The notes under the pieces: model-generated
The model's database searches: none
What the model was told of the DNA's origin: nothing
The model's input: only the letters and a program-made list of their open reading frames with translations
Translations under genes and position numbers: made by a program
NCBI RefSeq assembly: GCF_016919065.1
Contig: NZ_JAFFQA010000039.1
Coordinates: 1-48,260, forward strand
Origin: Desulfobulbus rhabdoformis
GTDB taxonomy: Bacteria; Desulfobacterota; Desulfobulbia; Desulfobulbales; Desulfobulbaceae
Length of the DNA: 48,260 bases
Reading direction: 5' to 3'
Shown: positions 41,822 to 48,260 of the stretch, one piece after another
Layout of the letters: each line of letters opens with the position of its first letter
How positions within the stretch are numbered: position 1 is the stretch's first letter

Positions 41822-43210
41822 TTATTGGCGCTCGTCGTCAATGCCATGTTTTTTGGTTTTATAGCGTAGGCTGCGAAAGCTGAGCTTGAGCAGTTCCGCT
41901 GCCCGCATCTTGGAATTGCCTGCCGTGTCAAGGGCATGGCGGATCATGTCTTTTTCTACATTCTGCAGTACCTCTTCAATTCCCTTGTCAAAGAGTTCCT
42001 GCTCGCTATGGGCAGCGACAAACAGTGGCGCGTTTTCTTCCTGATAAGCCGGTGTCTTTTTGCCCTGGCGATGCAGTGAGAGAATCAGGTTCTCCGGCAG
42101 AATAATATTAGAGGACTCCATGGCCACGCCTCGCTCTATAATGTTTTCAAGCTCTCGTACGTTGCCGGGAAAGTCGTATTGCATGAGCACTTCCATGCCG
42201 TAGGATGACATGGTCTGCACTTCTTTGCCCAGCAGGCTGGAGTATTTTTTCAAAAAATGTTCGACTAGAAGTGGTACATCAGAAAGCCGTTCCCGCAATG
42301 GAGGAACACGAATCGGTACTACGGCGAGGCGGTAATAGAGATCTTCGCGAAAGGATCCGGAAATAATCTCTTCTTCAAGAATACGGTTGGTGGCGGCAAT
42401 AATGCGGACATTCACCTGCCGAGTTCGGGTCGAGCCAATGGGCATGAATTCGCGTTCCTGCAAAACCCGGAGAAGTTTAGTCTGGATAATGGGGGTGAGT
42501 TCGCCTATCTCGTCAAGGAAGGCGGTGCCACCATCGGCCTGTTGAAAAAGGCCCGCCTTATCAGCAATAGCCCCGGTAAAGGACCCTTTTACATGGCCAA
42601 AGAGTTCACTTTCAAGCAGGCTCTCGGGGATGGCGCTGCAGGTGATGGGAACAAAGGGTTTTTTCGAAACCTGGGAGCGGTTATGGATAGCCTTTGCCAC
42701 AAGCTCCTTGCCCGTGCCCGACTCCCCGTAAATAAGCACGTTGGCGGGAGTAGGCGCGATTTTGGAGATCAGCTCAAAGATTTTCATCATCTCCGAGCTG
42801 CGGCCAATGATCTCGGGAAATCCTTGCTCCGGTAAAACCTCTGCCTGGGGACGTTTTTTTAATACAGCCCGCACCACCCGCTTGATTTCATCGACATTAA
42901 AGGGCTTGGTGATGTAATCAAAGGCGCCGTTTTTCATGGCGGTTACCGCATCATCGGGAGAGGCGAAGGCGGTGATCATGATGACGCCGATATCGGGCTG
43001 AGGCTCTTTTATCTGTGCCAGTAATTCCAGCCCACTCATGCCGGGCATGCGAATATCTGAAATCATCAGATCAAAGGGATGGTCCTGGGCAAGCTGCAGG
43101 GCATTGGTTCCATCTGGTGCCACCGTGACCTGGTACCCTTCTTTTTCAAGAAGAATGCGCAAAAATTCGCGCATGCTCAGCTCGTCATCAACAACGAGAA
43201 TAGAGGACAT
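41822..43210 (-). CDS. Sigma-54 response regulator, PilR/NtrC-like
   Basis: 462 residues. The receiver domain has D52 (MISDIRMPG). The AAA+ domain has Walker A GESGTGKE (162-169), the sigma-54 contact loop GSFTGA (209-214; GAFTGA in many NtrC proteins, GSFTGA common in PilR) and FLDEIGEL. The C-terminal Fis-type helix-turn-helix, NSKMRAAELLKLSFRSLRYK, is very PilR-like. It is the first gene of the leftward operon with the sensor kinase. Its targets are not identifiable from this window. Confidence 0.9.
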   Translation of the reverse strand: MSSILVVDDELSMREFLRILLEKEGYQVTVAPDGTNALQLAQDHPFDLMISDIRMPGMSGLELLAQIKEPQPDIGVIMITAFASPDDAVTAMKNGAFDYITKPFNVDEIKRVVRAVLKKRPQAEVLPEQGFPEIIGRSSEMMKIFELISKIAPTPANVLIYGESGTGKELVAKAIHNRSQVSKKPFVPITCSAIPESLLESELFGHVKGSFTGAIADKAGLFQQADGGTAFLDEIGELTPIIQTKLLRVLQEREFMPIGSTRTRQVNVRIIAATNRILEEEIISGSFREDLYYRLAVVPIRVPPLRERLSDVPLLVEHFLKKYSSLLGKEVQTMSSYGMEVLMQYDFPGNVRELENIIERGVAMESSNIILPENLILSLHRQGKKTPAYQEENAPLFVAAHSEQELFDKGIEEVLQNVEKDMIRHALDTAGNSKMRAAELLKLSFRSLRYKTKKHGIDDERQ

Positions 43211-43386
43211 ATTGTACCTTATAAAAATCCTTGCAAATCAAACTTTTGTGAATAATAGCCAGTGTATCCCCAAGGTTACATTGAAGTCAAACATTATCCT
43301 CTTTCCCTGATTGCAGGAGCGGCGCCAGGGGGAAGTTTGGGGCCGTAAGACGATAGCGGATCCTTGCGGATAGGGTAAAGGCATAT

Positions 43387-43516
43387 TCCTGAATCCGTGC
43401 GCATTCAACCGCCGTCATGATTTCAGGTGCATATCCGGTTTACATCCAGGTGGTGATACGGTAGATAGAGACAATCCTGGATTCGAGAGTAAAAACCCCC
43501 GTCACGGATTTAGGGA
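43387..43516. repeat. ACCTGAATCCGTG palindromic repeat, composite copy J
   Basis: TCCTGAATCCGTGCGCATTC pairs with GTCATGATTTCAGGT at 43414-43428 (inner copy). A second right end, GTCACGGATTTAGGGA, lies at 43501-43516, giving an outer hairpin of about 130 bases. It lies in the divergent region between the response regulator gene and tatC, 24 kb from the nearest other copy. Confidence 0.75.
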
Positions 43517-43597
43517 CAAACTTTTTGCTTGAATGCTTGGTTGAGCTTTCCCTGGAAGGCTTGCAACAGGCGTACTTTAAACAAGGATACGCATCGC

Positions 43598-44382
43598 GTG
43601 AAGACTGAAGAACAATTGCAACAACAGGCGCTCACAGAACATCTGGCAGAGCTGCGCTCCTGCCTGCTTATTTCTCTGGGGGCTGTTGCCGCTGGCTTTG
43701 CTGTAGCCTATAGTGTGGTTCGCCCACTGGCTGATTATTTTCTCCGGCCCCTGGTCCTGGTCCTGCCTGAAGGCCAACCTCTTATTTTCACCTCATACCA
43801 GGAAGGGTTTTTTTTTATCTAAAGCTCGCCCTTGTCTGCGGTATTGTCCTGGCCAGCCCGGTCATCTTTTCCCAAATCTGGCGTTTTATTGCTCCCGGCC
43901 TCTACCGCCATGAACGCAAGGCCCTGATTCCCTTCATCCTCATCTCCACCCTCTGTTTTCTCGGTGGAACAGCCTTTGGGTACTTCGTCGTATTTCCTCC
44001 AGCTTTTCAGTTCCTGCTCGGTTATTCTTCGAGTTTCCTAGAGCCCATGCCCTCGGTGGATGAATATTTTTCGCTTGCCCTCCGACTCTTCTTCGCCTTT
44101 GGTCTTGTCTTCGAGTTACCCGTGTTCATGGTGTTTCTCGCCAAGATCGGCATCGTCAATCCACCGTTTTTAAAGAAAAACAGAAAGTACGCCTTGCTCA
44201 TGGCCTTTATCATCGCTGCCATTCTCACACCAACTCCCGATGTCGTCAATCAGCTGCTGATGGCTGGCCCACTGGTAGTGTTGTACGAGGTAAGTATTGT
44301 GGCGGTGTCGTTTTTCGGGCGCACAACCCTGGCGAGTTTCTCACAGCCTACTGAAGAGGAAAGTGAGGAGGACCTGTCGTAA
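43598..44382 (+). CDS. tatC: Sec-independent translocase TatC, frame broken at a T9 run
   Basis: A GTG start at 43598 (AAGGA upstream) opens a frame reading LTEHLAELRSCLLISLGAVA, a classic TatC beginning. It stops at 43822, just after nine T at 43808-43816. One extra T would continue in the other frame: EGFFFYLKLALVCGIVLASP, IFSQIWRFIAPGLYRHERKA, then FFAFGLVFELPVFMVFLAKI and TPTPDVVNQLLMAGPLVVLY. That gives 261 residues with six helices, normal for TatC, and the spacing of the EGFFFYLK segment fits homologues only with ten T. So it is a one-base deletion, a sequencing error, or a site for transcriptional slippage. tatA/tatB are not in the window. Confidence 0.88.
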
Positions 44383-44432
44383 AGCCCATGCCCACATGAA
44401 CAAAATTTTTTATCGTCCACAGAAGAACTTTC

Positions 44433-44462
44433 TTGTTTAGTTGTGGGTAACTTGGTTAAAAT
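44433..44462 (+). promoter_or_regulatory. Candidate sigma-70 promoter of the fba-like gene
   Basis: TTGTTT and TAAAAT are separated by 18 bases, about 70 bases before the aldolase start. Confidence 0.35.
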
Positions 44463-44532
44463 ATAGAACATTATTCTCAACAATTCTTCATAGTTGCCTA
44501 GCCGTCAGATCAAACAAGCCAGGAGGATGAGC

Positions 44533-45813
44533 ATGTCGTATATCTGTGATTTTGAAAAAGCTCTGGAGATTGGCCGTCCACCGAATATTCGTTCCCTGTT
44601 TCCAAGCTCCCGAGCCTTGCTGGTCAGTGGTAAGGTTATAGATAGAGCCATGCTGGCCAAAGGTGGAGCTATGACCATTGCAGCCAACGGCCGTAATAAT
44701 CTGGTCATTCGGGGGGCTTTGCAGGCCGCCCAACGGGCCCATGCAGCCATTATTATCGAAATTGCCCGTTCTGAAGGTGGCGCAAACGCCTATTGCGCGG
44801 TTAATTACTGGAATATTGCCCGCCAGGTCGATGCTCTTTGCAACGAGCTGGGGATTACCGTTCCGGTTGCCATTCACGCCGATCATTACGGGATTAAAAA
44901 GCCTGAAGACGTGCCTGTTGCAGCTGTTGAAATTCCCACCATTTTTGAGGCAGGTATCACCTCTATAGCCATTGATGCCTCACACATGGTTGATGACGAG
45001 AACCTGTTGGCCAGTGTTGAGCTTTCCCGCTATGTGCCCTCATGGGCAGGTCTTGAGACCGAGGTCGGAGAGATTAAAGGTAAGCTCGGGCTTTCCACCA
45101 AGGAAGAGGCGCTCTTTATCATTCAGGGACTCAACGCCCACGATGTCTTTCCCGACTGGATCGCACTCAACAACGGAACCACCCACGGTATAGAGGCTTC
45201 GGCCCAGGGCATTCAGGTTGAACTGACCACTGAAATTCATAAGGCGCTGGCCGGTTATGCCGTATCGGGAGCTCAGCATGGTACCTCCGGTAACAACTCC
45301 GGGCGATTGCGTGATATTGCTGCCCAGACGTACACCACCAAGGCCAATGTGGCGACCGCCCTACAGATGGTCTCCTGGGGCCTTGAGGTAAACGATTACG
45401 GTAATGCTGCTCTTGATGACAAGGGTGACTTCATCAAGGTGCAGGGCGAGGGCGTTACCGAAGAGTTGTGGCAGGAGATGCAGAGCTACGCCCAGGAACA
45501 GGGCTGGAAGCAGGGGAATTACAAAAAACTGAACCTGCCCTTTGAAAACAAGATTCTTGGGCAACCCAAGGCTGTCCGTGAACGCATGGCCAGACGTGTG
45601 GAGAATTTTATCTACACCATACTGGTCGAGGTGTTTAATGCCGCTGACACCGCCCGCTATGGTGTGGAAGCTATTCTTGAGGCTGGTTCGTATGACCTTG
45701 GACCCAAAACAGGTCGTATAGAATCACCGGAGGCTTGGAGCGTGGAAAAAATTCACGAACGGGCAGCGGCCATCAGCTCCGATAAAGGCCCGGAAGGGGA
45801 CTTTGACGATTAA
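44533..45813 (+). CDS. fba: Class II fructose-bisphosphate aldolase
   Basis: 426 residues from ATG 44533. AGGAGG ends 6 bases before it; an ATG at 44527 touches the same site and is less likely. Zinc-site histidines are in VAIHADHYG and near GTTHGIE and SGAQHGTSGN; acidic LETEVGEIKG follows the zinc region. It matches the long class II aldolase group used in glycolysis and gluconeogenesis. It stands alone; the next feature is tRNA-Arg. Confidence 0.9.
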   Translation: MSYICDFEKALEIGRPPNIRSLFPSSRALLVSGKVIDRAMLAKGGAMTIAANGRNNLVIRGALQAAQRAHAAIIIEIARSEGGANAYCAVNYWNIARQVDALCNELGITVPVAIHADHYGIKKPEDVPVAAVEIPTIFEAGITSIAIDASHMVDDENLLASVELSRYVPSWAGLETEVGEIKGKLGLSTKEEALFIIQGLNAHDVFPDWIALNNGTTHGIEASAQGIQVELTTEIHKALAGYAVSGAQHGTSGNNSGRLRDIAAQTYTTKANVATALQMVSWGLEVNDYGNAALDDKGDFIKVQGEGVTEELWQEMQSYAQEQGWKQGNYKKLNLPFENKILGQPKAVRERMARRVENFIYTILVEVFNAADTARYGVEAILEAGSYDLGPKTGRIESPEAWSVEKIHERAAAISSDKGPEGDFDD

Positions 45814-45856
45814 TCCCTGTTGCGCAGGATTAAAAATGAAGGGGGTTGCAAAAAAC

Positions 45857-45884
45857 TTGCACTGATAACGGATTGGTGTATAGT
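45857..45884 (+). promoter_or_regulatory. Sigma-70 promoter of tRNA-Arg
   Basis: TTGCAC and TATAGT are separated by 16 bases and lie about 30 bases before the tRNA, an arrangement typical of stable RNA genes. Confidence 0.65.
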
Positions 45885-45912
45885 TGTCCTTCCGCATATA
45901 CAAGGCACTATT

Positions 45913-45989
45913 GGGCGGGTAGCTCAGCTGGATAGAGTGTTGGCCTCCGAAGCCAAAGGCCGCGGGTTCGAATCCCGCCTCGCCCACCA
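45913..45989 (+). tRNA. tRNA-Arg (CCG)
   Basis: 77 bases. Acceptor GGGCGGG pairs with CTCGCCC and CCA is encoded. The anticodon stem TTGGC/GCCAA holds loop CTCCGAA with anticodon CCG. The D arm is AGCTCAGCTGGATAGAGT and the T arm is CGCGGGTTCGAATCCCGC. Confidence 0.97.
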
Positions 45990-45997
45990 GTAATATC

Positions 45998-46033
45998 AGC
46001 CACTTAGCAAGTTTTTGCTAGGTGGCTTTTTTT
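45998..46033 (+). terminator. Rho-independent terminator after tRNA-Arg
   Basis: AGCCACTTAGCAA pairs with TTGCTAGGTGGCT across a 4-base loop, followed by seven T. Confidence 0.92.
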
Positions 46034-46091
46034 GTTTTGAGCCCCAGCTTTAAAAAAACTCGCCTTCGCCTTTTTTTACTCAGAAAATATT

Positions 46092-46733
46092 TTACCCAAC
46101 CAATGCTTGGCCCAGCTGAAAGGCCCTGTCCAGGTCTTTAGGGAATTGCTCCTTCCTGGATTTTGCCTTTGCTATGGGATCGACACCATCAGAAATGATC
46201 CTTGTATAGTCCTGTACCTGCATGGTGTCGCAAACCGTCATATATTCCGAGTGGCCGAAAATCCGTTCAAAATAGTCCTTGTTCATCTCAAAAGTATGTG
46301 CATAATTTCTGGCCGTCATGCCCTGTTCATCCACATTCATATTATAGATAAAGGCGGTTTTCATCTCCCCCTTATACTTTGATGAACAGGTTTTGCTGTA
46401 TAGAAAAAATGGATAGGCAAACCGTTCAATGATGGCTCTGGTATAAGCGGTAACATCACCGAAATAAATGGGCGAACCAAAGACAATGGCATCGGCTTGG
46501 GTCATCTTCGCCAACAGAGGCGTGAGTTCATCCTTCACGGCGCACAATCCGTTTTCCCTGTTCTTAATTGTTTTGCAGGCCAGGCAGCTGATACACCCCT
46601 TGAAACGATAATCGTAGAGGTGAATCAACTCTGTCCGGGCACCTTTTGATGCGGCTCCTTTAACGGTGCTGTCCAAAAGACTGGCGGTGTTGGATTGCTT
46701 TCGGGGGCTGCAGTTAACGGCATAAAATTTCAT
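46092..46733 (-). CDS. Flavodoxin-fold iron-sulfur flavoprotein-like reductase
   Basis: 213 residues; AAGGA precedes the ATG. It starts MKFYAVNCSPRKQSNTASLL, the FMN-phosphate-binding loop of the NADPH-dependent FMN reductase/flavodoxin fold. FKGCISCLACKTIKN with a later C gives CX2CX2CX10C, like the compact iron-sulfur site of archaeal and clostridial iron-sulfur flavoproteins. ADAIVFGSPIYFGDVTAYTR holds the flavin-contact loop. It probably handles oxidative stress or two-electron transfer. It is first in the accessory stretch after the tRNA, a typical insertion place. Confidence 0.85.
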   Translation of the reverse strand: MKFYAVNCSPRKQSNTASLLDSTVKGAASKGARTELIHLYDYRFKGCISCLACKTIKNRENGLCAVKDELTPLLAKMTQADAIVFGSPIYFGDVTAYTRAIIERFAYPFFLYSKTCSSKYKGEMKTAFIYNMNVDEQGMTARNYAHTFEMNKDYFERIFGHSEYMTVCDTMQVQDYTRIISDGVDPIAKAKSRKEQFPKDLDRAFQLGQALVG

Positions 46734-46865
46734 GTGGTGTCCTTAAAATAAAATTAGCTTAAAGTGCCAACAATAGGCATTCCCCGTGGTATTTCAACGG
46801 TTCTGCATCATATCCATAGAAGACTTTTGAATAAGGCACTTCTTTGATAGAGCGTTGAGAGGGGC

Positions 46866-47002
46866 GTTATGCTCGAAAGTTGTGTTTGAGGGGGGCGCTA
46901 AAGGAAAAATGGCGTAAAATAAATGAATGGGGGCAGGTCACGATTTTTGAGTTGACGGTATCCCTGATATCTCCCGGTACTCAACTTTCGAGGAACCATA
47001 AC
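46866..47002. repeat. Inverted repeat pair before the toxin-antitoxin remnant
   Basis: GTTATGCTCGAAAGTTG on the left matches CAACTTTCGAG then CATAAC on the right, apart from a 4-base insertion (GAAC). The pair encloses about 100 bases with no ORF. It could be the ends of a small mobile element or an IS remnant. Confidence 0.45.
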
Positions 47003-47014
47003 ATTTCCGCTCGA

Positions 47015-47043
47015 TTGACGTCGTGACTTCAAAACGTTATAGT
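47015..47043 (+). promoter_or_regulatory. Sigma-70 promoter of the antitoxin gene
   Basis: TTGACG and TATAGT are separated by 17 bases, with the antitoxin start 27 bases downstream of the -10 element. Antitoxin proteins of this type normally bind operators overlapping such promoters. Confidence 0.7.
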
Positions 47044-47069
47044 TTCTAGCATCTAAAGGGAGTTATGTT

Positions 47070-47303
47070 ATGGAACCTGCACTGAAACGCGCAACTATTT
47101 ACCTTGATTCACAGTTACACAAAGCTCTCAAACTTAAGTCCATCGAAACCTCGAAATCTATTTCAGCCTTGGTCAGCCAAGCAGTGAAAGATTCTCTTGC
47201 CGAAGATGCTACCGACATTGAGGCCTTTGAGGAACGGACAAAGGAATCCGTTTTGAGTTTTGCCGAGATGGTGGCGAGGTTAAAAGCCGATGGCAGGATC
47301 TGA
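47070..47303 (+). CDS. Ribbon-helix-helix antitoxin
   Basis: 77 residues with GGGAG upstream. The N-terminal part, KRATIYLDSQLHKALKLKSI, is a MetJ/Arc/CopG-type ribbon-helix-helix DNA-binding domain (beta strand plus two helices to about 45). The acidic C-terminus (EERTKESVLSFAEMVARLK) would wrap the toxin. Its end overlaps the toxin start by 14 bases, the usual arrangement of coupled antitoxin-toxin pairs. It seems intact while its toxin is not. Confidence 0.85.
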   Translation: MEPALKRATIYLDSQLHKALKLKSIETSKSISALVSQAVKDSLAEDATDIEAFEERTKESVLSFAEMVARLKADGRI

Positions 47304-47526
47304 AGTCCTCTTCAAGGATTCGGTCTACAAAGATCTGCGTCGTATTCCGAAAACCGATTTAGAGCGAATCCTCGCTAGGATTGAGCAGCTTGGACTTGAT
47401 CCCCTGCCACCAGGAAGCCTGAAACTCACCGGTGCTGAATTATGCCGAGTCCGTCAAGGCGCAACTGCCGGATTGTCTATAAGTGATAAGAGGGCGGACC
47501 TTTGCTTGGCTTTTTTCTTGTTTTAA
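47290..47526 (+). pseudogene. RelE/ParE-type toxin, frameshifted
   Basis: The first 57 residues are a clear RelE-family start: FKDSVYKDLRRIPKTDLERI, DPLPPGSLKLTGAELCRVRQ. Homologues continue RVRQG-NYRIVY. Here the matching bases (AACTGCCGGATTGTCTAT) lie in another frame two bases on, and the conserved end (VKVGHRxxVY) is missing in all frames. The annotated frame ends instead in ATAGLSISDKRADLCLAFFL. It has probably lost activity. Confidence 0.75.
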
Positions 47527-47578
47527 CCTGAAGACACCCCGAAAAAACCGGTGATCATTGTGTGAGAGGGCAAGAGTA

Positions 47579-48052
47579 ATGACTGAGGTGAGTATTCGCT
47601 TAGCCGAGTTACAAGACGCACCTGCCATCCTCCAGTTGCAGAAACTTGCCTATGAATCAGAGGCGAGGTTGTACAACGACTGGTCAATTCCTCCCCTGAC
47701 ACAAACGCTGGCATCTTTGGAGGGAGAGTTTCAAACGCACACTGTCCTTAAGGCAGCTCTAGGTGAACAGCTTGTTGGTACTGTGCGTACGATTACCGAA
47801 CATGCGGTATGCTCCATCGGCCGCCTGGCTGTGCTTCCCGAATTTCAGGGGCAGGGCATTGGCTCTAAGTTGCTACGTGCGGCAGAAAATGAAGCGAAAG
47901 ATACAGGAAAATTTGAACTCTTTACTGGCGCCAAAAGCGAGGCAAACATTCGGCTGTACCAACGTCATGGTTATAACGTTGTCCGCACCGAGGTTCTTTC
48001 GCCTGCTGTTTCATTGGTTTTCATGGAAAAGCGAGTGCATGATACCCTCTAA
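47579..48052 (+). CDS. GNAT family N-acetyltransferase
   Basis: 157 residues from ATG 47579, with AGAGGG upstream (a start 7 codons earlier is possible). It starts EVSIRLAELQDAPAILQLQK, and motif A is IGRLAVLPEFQGQGIGSKLL with the Q/R-x-x-G-x-G/A acetyl-CoA loop. The end SPAVSLVFMEKRV fits the family. The acetyl acceptor is unknown. It lies directly after the decayed toxin and shares the accessory context; GNAT toxins exist, but no antitoxin sits next to it. Confidence 0.88.
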   Translation: MTEVSIRLAELQDAPAILQLQKLAYESEARLYNDWSIPPLTQTLASLEGEFQTHTVLKAALGEQLVGTVRTITEHAVCSIGRLAVLPEFQGQGIGSKLLRAAENEAKDTGKFELFTGAKSEANIRLYQRHGYNVVRTEVLSPAVSLVFMEKRVHDTL

Positions 48053-48199
48053 TGAATCATTGCAGCGAACACGTACATGCACCGCTGTAGAATAATAGGT
48101 GCTGGCCACGTTTTGGCTCTATATACTAAATAAGGCTCTTCCGCCGAATCCGTGGGTAGAAATCTGGAATTTTGAAAATTTCGAGCAAAGGGTAGTCCG

Positions 48200-48260
48200 A
48201 AATATCTCTCCTTATCGCCTCCCCCTTTTTAGTGAGGGGAGGTGATAAGGAGAGATATTT
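48200..48260. repeat. 25-bp hairpin at the window edge
   Basis: AAATATCTCTCCTTATCGCC at 48200 continues to TCCCC and pairs with GGGGAGGTGATAAGGAGAGA then TATTT up to the last base, with one G-T pair and an 11-base loop. The stem may extend beyond the window. A poor half match to the ACCTGAATCCGTG family lies nearby at 48126. It could be a terminal structure of a mobile element or a strong terminator; no gene is visible from 48053 on. Confidence 0.7.

Noticed and set aside
42571..42590. GSFTGA instead of GAFTGA in the sigma-54 activator
   Set aside because: Serine at this place is common in PilR-type activators and does not suggest loss of sigma-54 contact.
46092..48260. Defence island
   Set aside because: Only a decayed toxin-antitoxin pair is present; no nucleases, helicases, reverse transcriptases or restriction-modification genes are seen.

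Overview
The window reads as chromosome of a Gram-negative, anaerobe-like bacterium of the Desulfobacterota (Desulfobulbales-type). This is an inference from protein resemblance and gene content: a Feo ferrous-iron cluster, NtrB/NtrC-type and hybrid two-component systems, a DUF1844 protein beside ispE, a CarD-type regulator, an outer-membrane beta-barrel protein and a SppA67-type peptidase. No rRNA, CRISPR array, prophage or intact insertion sequence is visible. There are two tRNAs: Gln(UUG) and Arg(CCG).

Layout. 0-1 kb is an accessory scar: the 3' end of an IS256-family transposase, a small ORF apparently cut by it, and a 141-bp palindromic MITE-like element. 1-8.4 kb holds a porin-like protein, a diadenylate cyclase fused to YbbR domains, rpmB, a small acidic protein, an SDR oxidoreductase and an M16 peptidase. 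8.4-18.8 kb is a loose series of monocistronic genes: a universal stress protein, a nucleoside-recognition membrane protein, RtcB, SppA, a hybrid histidine kinase and an HDOD-GAF histidine kinase. Each of the seven gaps in this stretch carries one copy of a palindromic ACCTGAATCCGTG...CACGGATTCAGGT repeat. 18.8-24.3 kb has mtnA with a class II aldolase (thioribose-phosphate/DHAP-shunt salvage) facing a feoA-small Cys-rich protein-feoB cluster, plus a second feoA directly behind glnS.

24.3-40.1 kb is core housekeeping: glnS and gltX leftward, then rightward a DUF1844 gene, ispE, tRNA-Gln, prs, rplY, pth, carD, rluD, coaE, rho, rpmE, prfA, prmC and murA. 40.1-45.8 kb has a PilS/PilR-like pair convergent with murA, a tatC whose reading frame breaks at a run of nine T, and a class II fructose-bisphosphate aldolase. 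From tRNA-Arg (45.9 kb) to the end the content is accessory again: an iron-sulfur flavoprotein-like reductase, a ribbon-helix-helix antitoxin with a decayed RelE-type toxin, a GNAT acetyltransferase and a large perfect-looking hairpin at the window edge.

Main points for a second look: the intergenic hairpin family filling every gap from 8.4 to 18.8 kb; a pair of MITE-like elements with 4-bp target duplications and matched insertions in both arms; the CdaA-YbbR fusion; the T9 frameshift in tatC; and the MtnA-aldolase pair. I did not find a convincing novel defence or biosynthetic system. The repeat families are the strongest structure that gene annotation does not explain.
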